A stretch of DNA of 64,000 nucleotides from Reticulitermes speratus (Eukaryota; Arthropoda; Insecta; Blattodea; Rhinotermitidae), in contig JAJKFL010000004.1 in the NCBI GenBank assembly GCA_021186555.1, positions 38,533,351 through 38,597,350 of the forward strand, written 5' to 3'. Of this stretch, positions 12,519 to 23,947 are shown in pieces. The translations under genes and the position numbers were made by a program. The notes beneath the pieces were generated by a model, which did no database searches, was not told the origin of the DNA, and was given only the letters and a program-made list of their open reading frames with translations. Numbering within the stretch: the first letter of the stretch is position 1; each line of letters starts with the position of its first letter.

Positions 12519-12946
12519 TGACGAAGAGCACAGGTCGCGAGGAAAAAGCACAGTGCCCTAACCAAGTAAACAATGGCAAATTAATAGGAGGAAAATTTTT
12601 GCGAGCTCGATACCATGCGGGAAGAGTCGGACACGTTTCCCGCCGAGTCGGACCGACCCACAAGGCATTCTTTTCGCTGAAGGCCTACATAGAGAACACA
12701 CTGCGAAACGTCAGACTGATAAACCGCGAACAGCGTAGTTAACAAGATGATTATTATGAAGGAATTTAATTATAGGTCTTTAATGGAGTATTTCCTTAAA
12801 TTCATGCAAACGAGAGGCGGAAAAAATCGCATTCTCGAACGATTGAACAGTTATGAATCGCGATATGCATTTTCGTCGATTGCATCGCAGTCCTTAGTTC
12901 GACAGTCACACGCCACAAGGTCACTGCATCCTAGTGCTTTTCTAAA
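12519..12946. other. unassigned spacer
   Basis: No gene recognised. Open frames here start inside the minisatellite or are short and domain-free. Confidence 0.4.
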
Positions 12947-13979
12947 TTAACCCTTTAAGGACGAAACGTGATCCATTATACATAAATATTCAGTTCGTAC
13001 CGCGTAGTAACACACTCCGTCTCAGTTATACAAACCAGTCAGTTAAGGTTGTACAGTGAAATAATCGCTGTTTGTTCTGAGATCCACACAAAACACATAA
13101 ATACAGTCCGTACCGCGCAGTAAACACACGCCATCTCAGTTATCAAACCAGTCAGTTAATGTTGTACAGTGAAATAATCGCTGTTTGTTCTGAGATCCAC
13201 ACAAAACACATAAATACAGTCCGTACCGCGCAGTAAACACACTCCGTCTCAGTTATACAAACCAGTCAGTTAATGCTGTACAGTGAAATAATCGCTGTTT
13301 GTTCTGAGATCCACACAAAACACATAAATACAGTCCGTACCGCGCAGTAAACACACTCCGTCTCAGTTATACAAACCAGTCAGTTAATGCTGTACAGTGA
13401 AATAATCGCTGTTTGTTCTGAGATCCACACAAAACACATAAATACAGTCCGTACCGCGCAGTAAACACACTCCGTCTCGGTTATAAAAACCAGTCAGTTA
13501 ATGTTGTACAGTGAAATAATCGCTGTTTGTTCTGAGATCCACACAAAACACATAAATACAGTACGTACCGCGCAGTAAACACACTCCGTCTCAGTTATAC
13601 AAACCAGTCAGTTAATGCTGTACAGTGAAATAATCGCTGTTTGTTCTGAGATCCACACAAAACACATAAATGCAGTCCGTACCGCGCAGTAAACACACTC
13701 CGTCTCGTTTATACAAACCAGTCAGTTAATGTTGTACAGTGAAATAATCGCTGTTTGTTCTGAGATCCACACAAAACACATAAATGCAGTCCGTACCGCG
13801 CAGTAAACACACTCCGTCTCGTTTATACAAACCAGTTACTGAATGTTGTGTAGAACAAAATTCGCTGTTTGTTGCGAGATCCACAAAAAAACATTTAAAT
13901 ACACTGTGGGAAGAATGTAGAATTTTGAAATTTTATAACTGGTGGTACATAAATTAACCACTGGGCTTTAAAAGGTTAA
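12947..13979 (+). mobile_element. complete piggyBac-like non-autonomous element (PB copy 2)
   Basis: Best preserved PB copy. Both ends are flanked by TTAA: left TTAACCCTTTAAGGACGAAA, right GGGCTTTAAAAGGTTAA. The termini are inverted relatives of each other (CCCTTTAAGG against CCTTTTAAAGCCC). About 900 of its 1025 bp are 114-bp repeat units; the remaining right-hand unique part includes AGAATGTAGAATTTTG and CCACTGG, which recurs in copies 3 and 4. No transposase is encoded. The superfamily call rests on TTAA and the CCC termini. Confidence 0.72.
12990..13905 (+). repeat. 114-bp minisatellite inside PB copy 2, about 8 units
   Basis: Same unit as at 4365-6358. The outer units are more diverged (CAGTTCGTACCGCGTAGT at the left, TGTGTAGAACAAAATTCGCT at the right) than the inner ones, as expected if the array grows from the middle. 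Confidence 0.95.
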
Positions 13980-14632
13980 TGTTAATTCCTTGACTTTGGT
14001 TAACCCTGTTACAATCCAGGGGCTCAAACATGAATGAAACAAAATTATAACGAAGCTGCGGCAAGCACTTTAAAACTGCTCCTAATGTAGGTAGATGATT
14101 GATTAGGTTCAGTTCATGGCAACACCGAGCCCACAGTACTTTAAAGCACACCCCCTTTTCAACTTTTTTCATATTGCTTCTGAGCTCATTTTCATCTTCT
14201 CCTTGTGTTTTATTATTTCCCTTCCATTAACAATCGCACATAATAACTCTCTCTTGCACGTGTAAAGTCCAATACATACACAAAAAAAATGCTACCGTGT
14301 GTAACAACCAAAGACCTGCCTCGCATTGATGCTAAGGTTTGTATAATGTATTATGCGGGTTGTATAAATCCCTATTTAAACCTGCAGTGGGCTACCCCTC
14401 CATGACGGCTCTGTTATCCAGAAGCTCTTCACCTGCACAGGCGAACACAGACACGCGGATAGCATTCTCGGCTCAGTAGGATTCGAATCCCCGCTCTATC
14501 TTCCCTCGCAATTACACACATATATAATCAACACCATTCATCGTTTATCGAAATTTCGGCTTCATCTCTCAAGAAGGGGCCGAAAGGGATTTTTCATCAG
14601 TCCTAATTACAAATAATTTTATATATAAAGGG
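13980..14632. other. unassigned region
   Basis: No gene recognised. Around 14400-14510 there is a GGATTCGAATCCCC, which resembles a tRNA B box, but no full SINE can be traced. Confidence 0.35.
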
Positions 14633-14935
14633 AGAGCCAGAATAGCTCAGTCAGTATAGTGATTTGCTAGGCGCTGGGCGGCCCGGGGTTCGCATCTCGG
14701 TATGGCCAAGGAATATTCTCTCCTCCAAAATCCGTCAAGAACTCATATGGGGCCCATTCAGATTCAAATTCAGTAAGTACTGGCCTTCTTTCCCGGTGGT
14801 AAAGCTGCCGGAGCGTGAAGTTGACCACTCACGTTTACATATAGCAGAGGTTAAGAGTGAGTGAAGTTCTACATTACTTTCTCTGTAAGCCGTCATGGCG
14901 TATACAGCGACAACATTACCTTACCTTTATGTAAA
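14633..14935 (+). mobile_element. SINE-A, near full length, diverged
   Basis: The head has AATAGCTCAGTCAGTATAG (A-box region) and GGGGTTCGCATCTC (B-box region). The body keeps ATGGGGCCCA, CTTTCCCGG and AAGTTGACCACTCA, and the tail ends ACCTTACCTTTATG. Confidence 0.75.
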
Positions 14936-14985
14936 AGGTGAATTTGTTATCCCTATGAAACTAGTAAGGCTCGTAAAAATGTGTC

Positions 14986-15019
<34 letters not shown>
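14986..15019 (+). repeat. (GTTA)n microsatellite
   Basis: About eight GTTA units. The same tetramer tails LINE-B copies elsewhere, but no LINE-B body is seen upstream here. Confidence 0.9.
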
Positions 15020-15189
15020 TGTAAAAGATCCTCTTTTTATATTTTAACTTTTCTGTCCCTGTTCTGCTTCCTCAGGACAGCCACGATGTGTCCCTCCCTA
15101 CATTGACTGGATGTCCTGCAGCAGCAAGATGTTTATATCTTCACCGAAACGTCCAGACCGACTCTGAAGCCAACCAGCATTTTTATTCA

Positions 15190-15335
15190 GTGGGTATGAG
15201 GGATAAAGCGGCTAGGGCGTAAAGCTGAACACTTACCCTATCTAGTGCCGGGGATAGGAATGAGTGGAGGTATACCTCTGCTCCCCCTATAGCCTTCGTG
15301 GCGTGTAAAGGGACAATATTACCTTTACCTTTATG
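15190..15335 (+). mobile_element. SINE-A body fragment
   Basis: Shows AAAGCGGCTAGGGCG, then GAGTGGAGGTATACCTCTG and the ACCTTTACCTTTATG tail. The head and first half of the body are missing. Confidence 0.7.
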
Positions 15336-15649
15336 TTGTACGTTCACTTCGGGAATAGCAAACCGAATGACGTCACAACCACCGTCAGTACAATTTTTCT
15401 TCCCATTGGTGGTGTAAGGATTATTAAACACATGCGAAGCTTATCGTCTTTTGGTTGTCAAATGAACACTTTGATAAAAATCGACGTTTCGGATTTATCT
15501 TTCAGGGTCATATATGGAGGCAGACGGTTCCTCAAAAAGTCGATGTTTATTTACCGGTGTACAAGGTGATACATCCAAAATATAAAAACTTACAGTCCGT
15601 GTCTGTGAGTGGTGTCTTACAGCTTTGTGGTACTGCAAACCTGTTGGCC
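15336..15649. other. unassigned spacer
   Basis: Nothing recognised. Confidence 0.4.
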
Positions 15650-16198
15650 TGCTAGACCAGTGGTATTCAACCTGGGGTACGCTTACCCCCGGGGGTATGC
15701 CAAGACATCACAGGGGGTACGAAAAATAAAATAAAAAATAAATATATTATTTCACTATAAACACTGAATAATCAGAGCCAGATTTATGGTTAGCCACAAG
15801 AGACCGGACGTAAGGACATGCGATTTGGGAGCGCCATTTTCTCTCTCTCTCTCTCTCTCTCTCTCCTTTATGCTATTCTTATCTGGGCGGCTATATTCAT
15901 TTTATTCCACATAGTGCATATAATTTTGCTTTGCTAAAATACCTTTGTTACTGTACTAATTTTTATACGATAGGCAATAATATATTTGTTATTTAATAGC
16001 TTGACTCTCCTTTTTCTCATCTAAAACTTATTATTTAATACATTATTTTGGATGTAATTTATTTAACTTATTTTAGATGTAGATTATAGACTGTGTATAA
16101 CTTGAATTATGCACCAACAGCTTTGGGGGTACAAAGTTGAAGAGAAATTATATGTGGGGGTACGCTAACAAAAAAGGTTGAATACCGCTGCTCTAGAC
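15650..16198. mobile_element. hAT-like non-autonomous DNA transposon
   Basis: The left end CAGTGGTATTCAACCTGGGG (15658) and right end GGTTGAATACCGCTG (to 16190) are inverted repeats; both inner flanks carry GGGGGTACG blocks, also inverted. The flanks TGCTAGAC and CTCTAGAC match at 6 of 8 positions, consistent with a hAT 8-bp target duplication. The inside is AT-rich with a (CT)n run at 15841-15864 and no transposase. Confidence 0.72.
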
Positions 16199-16985
16199 TA
16201 TATAGAGTTCACACTATGTACAATTATCTATTAAGCAGCCACCTCACAGAAAAAAAAAACCACGTACGAAATGCGTGTGTTCCATCTTGTCATAAGGATG
16301 AATTGTCTGCTACACGTAACACGCACATTTCCGCGTGTAATTTCTGCAGGTGTGTGAAAGATATAATTAATTACGAGAGTAATTAATTTCAGAAAAATAT
16401 ATTACAGTTTTACAGCATCCGAAATACTACTTTCCTTTCATTAGCGAGACGAACGTACAGTATTCATACGCCAACACAGACGAGCGCAGTGTAGAATTCC
16501 TCAAGAAAAGGCTCGTAATTGCAGCGTCATGTATCAGTGGATCTACCTCTCAGTCCGTTGGCATCCGGCGCATAATGGCGTACGGATAAACCTGGCTATA
16601 TTAAACGAACTGCTTTTAATAATGAAATAAAACGTTAATTGCATTTTTTTTTTGTTTGGATAAGGAATGTGGCTACCACCGGGCACGCCATGAGGTCGAC
16701 TGCGTTGTACCGTGCCTCTGAACACAGCGATGTTCAACAGTACAGCCCATTACATGACGGACACTACTCTTTGCTCGGGGTGAATATAATATACACAATA
16801 TTTCGAGACTTGACTCCGGTGGTCTTTCCCAAGCTTCATCACTAGAGAAACAATAGTAAAATAAAATAGTAAAATAGATTAGTCCCAAAAATGAAAACGC
16901 GAATTACACCCACAATTAACGGCTAGACGTTTCAAATGCATTTTCACGCATTTCCGATTTACTTGCTTTTAGTATAGCATTTGTG
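16199..16985. other. unassigned region
   Basis: No gene or repeat recognised. Short open frames on both strands lack domains. Confidence 0.4.
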
Positions 16986-17716
16986 AGAATAGCTTTGTGT
17001 GGTGCTGAAACTTGGACACTTGGGAAAGTAGATCAGAAGTATCTGGAAAGTTTTGAAATGTGGTGCTGGAGAAGAATGGAGAAGATCAGTTGGACCGATC
17101 GTGTGAGAAATGAAGAAGTATTACATAGAGTGAAGGAGGAGAGGAATATCGTACATACAATAAAAAGAAGAAAGGCTAACTGGATTGGTCACATCTTGCG
17201 TAGAACTGCTTCTGAACATGTGATTGAAGGAAAGTTGAATAGGAAGAATGACGGAAGATAGGAGAAGAGTAAGATCTACTGATGACATAAGGGAACGAAA
17301 GACTGGATTTGAAAGGGAAGAGTAGATCGACGTGAAACTCTGGAAGAGCTACGGACTGTCGTAAGACAGACTCAGAATAGAAGAGGCTACGGACTGTCGT
17401 AAGGCACGACTAAAGAATTGAAGAGGCTACGGACCTGTCGTAGAGACTACGACTGTCAGAATGAAGAGGCTACGGACCTGTCGTAAGACAGACTACAGAA
17501 TGAAGAGGCTACGGACCTGTCGTAAGACAGACTACAGAATGAAGAGGCTACGGACCTGTCGTAAGACAGACTACAGAATGAAGAGGCTACGGACCTGTCG
17601 TAAGACAGACTACAGAATGAAGAGGCTACGGACTTGTCGTAAGACAGACTACAGAATGAAGAGGCTACGGACCTGTCGTAAGACAGACTACAGAAAATGG
17701 TTACGGACTGTCTAAG
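16986..17716 (+). mobile_element. LINE-A 3' end (reverse-transcriptase tail) with 39-bp array
   Basis: The first 250 bp encode the C-terminal end of a non-LTR retrotransposon protein (GAETWTLGKVDQKYLESFEM, then RKANWIGHILRR), continuous to a stop at about 17259. From about 17240 the frame is broken by several indels relative to the copies at 45 and 56 kb. Units of the 39-bp repeat (TACGGACCTGTCGTAAGACA plus GACTACAGAATGAAGAGGC) follow from about 17340, the first ones degenerate, then about six clean ones. Confidence 0.8.
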
Positions 17717-18395
17717 ACAGACTACCATGAATGAGTACATATGATAAAATGTGTTTCCGTTAAAAAAGTCTGTTAGCTTCAAAACCTGAACACCTTCAAG
17801 CCCAGTGGTCGCTATACGTACCACTTTCTGTAACATTAAGAAACTCCACACTTTGTCCACACAGTGTTTGCCTACTACGACTACTTCTCTGTGAGACAGG
17901 GCCTGAAATTTTGTATACCGTCTGGCGAAAGACAGTCCTCAAAGAGTTAATGGACACCCACACAAAGGGACCACAGCTCTAGGGCTGAATTTGGCAGAAG
18001 TTACGAGCCGTTTCCACCGTGCCTTAATCCATGCTGCGATCACCAAGCTGCCGAGGAGAGAGACGTGACGAATGTAGCCGTAACGGCTGATGTAACTTGT
18101 GTAATTACGTACATATACGACATTATCACGGTTAAAGATACGTGGAGCTTGCCTACCTGGCCGTCGTCGACTGCCGAGAGAGCGTTGTGTATCACCAGAG
18201 GGTCCTGGGAGTCCAGCACGGAGTGTGACTGAATGAGGACGTCTGGACGCCGCACCCCTCCGTACTCTCTGCCTCTGTTCGACTCGTAGGGAAATGAGGC
18301 ATGCATATTTGTCTGAAACAGAATGACACAGTGTTACTGAAGGGCGCTGTATGGACTGCAGGGCTTAGCGCAATGACATCTACATATGCGCCCAC
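17717..18395. other. unassigned region
   Basis: No gene recognised. The minus-strand frames at 18040-18413 are short and domain-free. Confidence 0.4.
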
Positions 18396-18737
18396 ATAAC
18401 TAACTAACTCCATGTAGCAGAGTCCTTCTTGAGAAGCTAGCAGGTCCTCAGCTAGTCAAGAAATTCCCCGCGTTTTATCGCGAAGGTTCATTACCGCACT
18501 CATAAGAGCCCGCCACCTGTCCCTATCCTGAGCCTATACAAAGAATCAGTCCAGGTGCGAGGCTTTGTTAAATGATTCGTAACTTGGTAATTTTTTAGGG
18601 TGAGGAGTTGTTAGCACCTCGCCCAACCCCCAAGCTTGAGGACCACCCCTTGTCGGCTGTCAGGGACTGTTTGTTCAATGTATTCGCAGCTACCCTCCAT
18701 ATCCGAAGGCGTTCCTCCATCCGCAACCTGAGGACGC
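18396..18737 (-). mobile_element. LINE-B 3' end, minus strand, with (GTTA)n tail
   Basis: On the minus strand a short ORF tail reads DRDRWRALMSAVMNL and then stops. It is followed by about 90 bp of 3' untranslated sequence and a GTTAGTTAGTTA tail at 18396-18409. The same arrangement occurs at 29470-29618 and 61404-61558. Upstream of the ORF tail is a segment (GGACGCGCC, GGGGGTTGGGCGAGGTGC) shared with the copy at 23133-23394. Confidence 0.7.
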
Positions 18738-18957
18738 GCCATGCCGTGGTGACAGGGACCGACTTATCGTGGTGACAGGGACCGATTATCGTGGTGACAG
18801 GGACCGACTTATCGTGGTGACAGGGACCGACTTATCGTTGTGACAGGGACCGACTTATCATGGTGACAGGGAACGACTTATCGTGGTGACAGGGACCGAC
18901 TTATCGTGGTACAGGGACCGACTTATCGTGGTGACAGGACCGACTTATCACGGATGC
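18738..18957 (-). repeat. 23-bp minisatellite, about 9.5 units, at LINE-B
   Basis: The unit in plus orientation is GGTGACAGGGACCGACTTAT plus CGT. It joins the LINE-B segment at the same sequence (GCATGG next to the repeat) as the larger array at 22432-23132, so the repeat belongs to the element. Confidence 0.92.
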
Positions 18958-19034
18958 GCCCACATTGCTTGTCGAAAGGAACTCGGGGATGTTCTTATCC
19001 TCTTTTAAAACAGCCTAATATTAAGTTGGTATCT

Positions 19035-19150
19035 AAGGCGCCTTCCCGTGGCCGAGGTATGAAGCTGACCTCTCACCTCCACTTAGTACCGAGATTAGAA
19101 ATGAGTGCAGCTGACATTCCACCACTCCCATTTACTTTCATGGGCCGCAT
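19035..19150 (+). mobile_element. SINE-A body fragment
   Basis: Shows GAAGCTGACCTCTCAC and a body end resembling the family (GAAATGAGTGCAGCTGAC...CTTTCATGG). Diverged and headless. Confidence 0.5.
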
Positions 19151-19640
19151 AGAACTATTTTTATGTCTATATAATAATGTTCCTGCGCACGGCAGCTTTA
19201 TGGGATACAAAGGCTACATCCGCAGGGACATCCCATGAGAGCTGCACGTTGAGGGACATGATAAAAAGGGCCAGCTCCTATTTTGATAACATTAATATAG
19301 GAATTTCATATTGTTAGTCTGAAAACTTTAATTTAAATTAATACAGGAAATTTACGAAATTGGTACCCTATATTGTTACAGGGCACTGACAACACTATTT
19401 GTATACAAACGAATTGCCAGCAATCTTTAATAATTTTTAACAAATTTTAACGACATTGTATTATCAACTTTTACGTTTTAACCCAAGACAAAACCAACCT
19501 ACGTCAGACATTTAAAAGATAAGGTAGTATAAACGGCAACAATGTGTGTTACCAACTGTTAACAGCAACTTGACATACATTGTGGTGTATAAGTGGTGAT
19601 ACAAATGGTTTAGTGAATGTTGAAGTGAACGTGACCTTGA
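19151..19640. other. unassigned AT-rich spacer
   Basis: Nothing recognised. Confidence 0.4.
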
Positions 19641-19684
19641 ACCCCTCATGATGGCTCTATTGCAGCCGAAACATGTGTAGGTTA
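19641..19684 (+). ncRNA. hammerhead-like motif, probably inactive
   Basis: CTCATGA, then T, then a hairpin GGCT...AGCC, then GAAACATGTGTA and GG. This is the arrangement of a type I hammerhead core (CUGANGA, stem II, GAAA, short stem III, GUA cleavage triplet) with one conserved base changed (CTC for CTG) and one extra T before stem II. Confidence 0.3.
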
Positions 19685-19818
19685 TTGGACATGCTTAAGA
19701 AATAAAGTACATTGGTTGGTTTAATTGTTGAGGATTAATATAGGAATATTAACTCTTGATACAGAATGCTGTATCCAAGCCACTTTCAAACTTACAGACA
19801 TCCGGTCCTGCTACTGAA

Positions 19819-19900
19819 TACAGGGAATACACAAAAGAATGGTGCGGTTTTAATAGTGAACACTATTAAAACCGCACCATTCTTTTGTGTACACCCTGTA
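19819..19900. mobile_element. MITE-82 hairpin (copy 3)
   Basis: 82-bp palindrome bounded by TA (TACAGGGAATACACAAAAGA on the left, TGTGTACACCCTGTA on the right), with the centre TAGTGAACACTA. Confidence 0.9.
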
Positions 19901-20392
19901 TATCATAGGCTCAATAACAGATACTCTTTCATCCTCGTGACCATTACGGCCTAAGCTGTATTCCAAAGACAGGAAGTGTTATCCTAAGGATAGGCCTTTG
20001 TTTGTGTCAATTCTATAAGTCTTCAGAATACGTTAACTGTACAGTACACAGAAACAACAGTACACGTAGTATTCATAGTATAAGAGTATTCATACATGAG
20101 AATAATACATAGTCCAAAGTAAGTCATGGCACTTTTCTGCTGCTCTGCGATATTCGAAAAAAAAAATTGCAATTTCCTTCAATAATTCAATTCAATTCCA
20201 GTTTATTAATGTGCCCAGTCAACAGCCAGATGGCCAAATACACAAACAGCACAACATACAAACACAAATAACAACGGACAATAAACAGGACACAAATAAA
20301 GCAGACGCAACAAAAACAAACAAATAAAAAATATGTATGTTCTGTGATAATACCAAATGGACCAGTGAACAGTGAAGTGAACTTATCAATGT

Positions 20393-20434
20393 ACCTTGAT
20401 GATGGCCGAGTCACGGCCGAAACATGTGTAGGGT
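20393..20434 (+). ncRNA. hammerhead-like motif
   Basis: ACC, then TTGATGA, T, a perfect 5-bp hairpin GGCCG/CGGCC with loop AGTCA, then GAAACATGTGTA and GGGT. ACC can pair with GGT as stem I. The first core base is T instead of C and one T is extra before stem II. Confidence 0.35.
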
Positions 20435-20523
20435 GAATTGAACAAAATACGAAAATAAAAAAGTGGGTTCTTTGGTTATAAAACTGAAAAAATAAAAAAT
20501 ACTTAAACAATTAAGGATACCTT

Positions 20524-20561
<38 letters not shown>
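20524..20561. repeat. (TAA)n microsatellite
   Basis: About 12 uninterrupted TAA units. Confidence 0.95.
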
Positions 20562-21620
20562 TTTGTTTTAAATAATAAACCAAATATCAAAAGACTGGAA
20601 TATCAACAGGTCTTTTAAAACTACAAAATAATTTTGAGCCAGTAATCTGCTAAGTTTTTAAGACTGGCCCGATGGCGTCTTCTTGTTAAACCGAAATATG
20701 TAGCTACGATATAAAATAATCTGTTTATTAATAAAATCTGACAGAGTGACGTCACAGTAGACGCCACCCTGATACTCCAAACACAGAAGGATATCTCACG
20801 TTAAGGCAGCAGATGTGGTCAGATGAAGCCCTAACATTTTATATATTACCACCAGATAAGTCATGTCATAACAGTGGAAGCTACTTGAAGGCTTTACACC
20901 AGCTTGTACAATTTTTAAGCCGCCATTCGTATTAAAAGCAAAAAGAGCACAAAAATTATAAGTTTATAGGCCAATTTTTGCAAGTCAGTGTTTTGGCATT
21001 CCGTAACAGGTTCACATCCTTCACGCTCATTATTTAAAACTTTCTCTTTAAACTTTATTCGTACAAACATGTCTAGAAATTACAGCATTACCGTATAAGC
21101 ACGAATACAGGGGAGGTTTTTTTTTCTGAAATAACCGCACGAAAATATAGGGGGGGGGGGGGGTCCCCTTATAGGCGATGCCTTAAGGCAAAAAATAATT
21201 TCCATAAAGATATCACGTGTAAAGTAAAATGTCTGTGTTTGAAAAAAAAAGTACTGATTTTGTGTTCATACGGTACACGTATCCATGTTTTATTTTTAGC
21301 TTTATATATGCCTGTCTGAAACTTTACTAATATTTGTTGTATTTTATAAATTTCTATGATTTTCCTTTAAATATCCCAATTGGAAAAATGTAGTCACCTT
21401 ATATTTTGGGATTATACGGTATTTTATAAAAAAAAAATAAGCCTGAGATCAAGGGGTGTGCGAAGTCTCACTCTGATACGGAGGGGGGGGGGGGTACATC
21501 GACCGAAAAATTATACAGATAATCTGATATAGGCTTTCCACATGTCGTACTAACGGCAGGCTTCATTTTTCATCAAGCTTAACATGAATCAGCTACCATA
21601 TTCGTGTAGCTGTGTTAAGT
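20562..21620. other. unassigned AT-rich region
   Basis: No gene recognised. It contains G-runs at about 21150-21164 and 21481-21494 and several A-runs. A weak relative of the GATGGC...CGAAATATGTAG motif is at 20670-20705. Confidence 0.4.
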
Positions 21621-21813
21621 AAAATAGAGTCGAACCCGGTTATAACGTCATCGATTAATGCGACACCTCGCCTATAACGTCAGATTTTCTGTGGTACCAA
21701 TTAATACCTCGCTGTTAACCATAACATTATACTCCTCGGTTATAACGACACTCGTTTATAACGACACAAAATATCCGGTCCCGTTCATTACGTTATACCC
21801 GAATTTGACTGTA
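21621..21813. mobile_element. Tigger/pogo-like MITE
   Basis: The ends GTCGAACCCGGTTATAACG and CGTTATACCCGAATTTGAC followed by TGTA are imperfect inverted repeats. The inside repeats the motif TTATAACGACA. Its sequence matches the minus-strand copy at 47672-47840. The CAGT-type start with TA at the edge is typical of pogo/Tigger elements. Confidence 0.6.
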
Positions 21814-22431
21814 TATAGAATTATTCACAACAAAAGTTTATAAGTCCATTCAATGTGGACTTGTGCAGTGTCTTGTAAATAAACCTGAGGGTGAACGAAC
21901 CTGTGTATTACAATAAGCTGTGTGGAACTGTGACTTCAGCTACTGGAGTGTTTGTCCTCGGAACCCGAACAATGGGACAAGTGAATGCAGTCACCACAGA
22001 TGGCTTTGTGCGAGCCATCTTCTTGGGTTTGGCACTTTTGAAAAGATGTACGCCAAAGTAAATGCGAAGCCACCAGTTTCGAGAAGTGAACAGACATAAA
22101 ACTGCCATGTGTGACGGGAAATATTGACACACACACGCACGCACACACAGAACTACCCAAGTGTTTCAGACAACAACCGCGCGCGTCGACACGCGATTCG
22201 CGTCTTAGCCTTAACCGTAAATGCCTCCTGAACATTTATTCAGACAAATGGTAAGAGTCCTTGAGAAGAAGATCAGACAACTGAAGTCTTGTGCCATCAG
22301 TACGCGACACAGAAAAACCCGACGGCAAACATTCTTCAACGGAACTTGAACCTGCGATCCCAGATTCGAAAGGTCCCTACATTTTCCCCTAAATATTAAG
22401 GTGAGGCAAAAAACTTTGTAGTGAGAAACCA
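21814..22431. other. unassigned region
   Basis: No gene recognised. It contains a short CA-rich run near 22128-22150. Confidence 0.4.
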
Positions 22432-23132
22432 TGATAAGTGGGTCCCTGTCATCATAAGTGGGTCCCTGTTACCATAAGTGGGTGCCTGTCACCATAAGTG
22501 AGTCCCTGTCACCATAAGTGGGTCCCTGTCACCAAAAGTGGATCCCTGTCACCACAATAATTGGGTCCCTGTCACCATGATAAGTCGGTCCCTGGTCCCT
22601 GTCACCACAATAAGTCGGTCCCTGTCACCATGATAAGTCGGTCCCTGTCACCACGATAATTCGGGCCCTGTCACCACGATAAGTCGGTCCCTGTCACCAC
22701 GATAAGTCGGTCCTTGTCACCACGATAAGTCAGTCCCTGTCACCACGATAAGTCTGTCCCTGTCACCACGATAATTCGGTCCCTGTCACCACGATAAGTC
22801 GGTCCCTGTCACCACAATAAGTCGGTCCCTGTCACCATGATAAGTCGGTCCCTGTCACCACGATAATTCGGTCCCTGTCACCACGATAAGTCGGTCCCTG
22901 TCACCACGATAAGTCGGTCCCTGTCACCACGATAAGTCAGTCCCTGTCACCACGATAAGTCTGTCCCTGTCACCACGATAATTCGGTCCCTGTCACCACG
23001 ATAAGTCGGTCCCTGTCACCATGATAAGTCGGTCCCTGTCACCACGATAAGTCGGTCCCTTTCACCACGATAAGTCGGTCCCTGTCACCACGATAAGTCG
23101 GTCCCTGTCACCACAATAAGTCGGTCCCTGTC
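22432..23132 (+). repeat. 23-bp minisatellite, about 31 units, at LINE-B
   Basis: The unit is CCCTGTCACCACGATAAGTC plus GGT. The leftmost units are variant (ATAAGTGGGT, lacking CG) and the right-hand ones more uniform. A block of about eight units appears twice (compare 22620-22800 and 22840-23010: both run AATTCG, GTCGG, GTCGG, GTCAG, GTCTG), a higher-order duplication. Confidence 0.95.
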
Positions 23133-23394
23133 ACAACGGCATGGCGCGTCCTCGGGTTGCGGATGGAGGAACGGCCTCCGGATATGGAGGGTAGCTGCGA
23201 TTACATTGAATAAGCAGCTGCGGACAGCCGACAATGGGTGGTCCTCCAGTTTGGGGGTTGGGCGAGGTGCTAACAAATCCTCACCTTAAAAAATTACCAA
23301 GTTATGAATCATTTGACAAAGTCTCGGACCTGGACTGATTCTTTGGTATAACTTAAGCAACGGAAAAGGCTCCGTGGAGTTAGTTAGTTAGTTA
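23133..23394 (+). mobile_element. LINE-B 3' end, plus strand
   Basis: Shares with 18396-18737 (opposite strand) the segment from GGCATGGCGCGTCCTCGG through GGGGGTTGGGCGAGGTGC to TGGACTGATTCTTTG, then ends in GGAGTTAGTTAGTTAGTTA. The DRDRWRAL-type ORF end seen in the other copies is deleted between these parts. Confidence 0.7.
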
Positions 23395-23608
23395 CGGTGA
23401 GAAAAAAAGTCGAGACCCTAAAATGTGCAGCTGTCAGGACATCAAATCTTCAGTACTGGTTACAAGTATCTAGTGCGAATTACAGATCTGGACTTGTTTT
23501 AAGAATGGTACACGTGTACCACACCAATCGCCACTACGTGTGCCTCTTTTCATTTTACTGGATTTTCCTTTTAATTTTATATTTTCCACATCGTGCTTTA
23601 TAATTCAG

Positions 23609-23853
23609 TTTTTTTAATATTATCCAACAAATACAATTAATTGTCACAGGTTTATAACAATATATTTAAAAACATTACACTGTTACTTGTTTCGGACCCT
23701 GTCGGCCCTTCATCAGGGATATCGGACGTCCGATGTTATTCCGATGATGGAACGAAAAGTTCCGAAATGTTTAAGAGTGGCATGTTGTTAAAGATATTGT
23801 TATAAAGCTGTGACAATTAATTGTATTTGTTGGATAACATTTAAAAAATTCCC
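23609..23853. mobile_element. inverted-repeat element with hammerhead-like motifs in both arms
   Basis: The arms CCAACAAATACAATTAATTG (left) and CAATTAATTGTATTTGTTGG (right) are inverted. The left arm, read on the minus strand, holds CTGATGA, a hairpin GGGCC...GGTCC and GAAAC. The right arm, read on plus, has CCGATGATGGAAC...GTTCCGAAAT. Short, about 245 bp, no coding. Confidence 0.6.
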
Positions 23854-23947
23854 TTTTAATCTCAAAATCTTTCTGCGTCTGTAGAACAGATGGGACAGGT
23901 AAGTCCCCGGATTCACCGGAAATAGTCGTCAGTATAGTTAGTAGGCT

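Noticed and set aside
12473-12742. 89-codon frame starting in the 41-bp array
   Set aside because: It starts inside the minisatellite and has no domain or splice support.
15841-15864. (CT)n run as a regulatory GAGA-type site
   Set aside because: It lies inside the hAT-like element with no gene nearby; a simple microsatellite explains it.
22432-23132. CRISPR-like appearance of the 23-bp and 39-bp arrays
   Set aside because: Units are contiguous with no unique spacers, the DNA is eukaryotic, and no cas genes are present.
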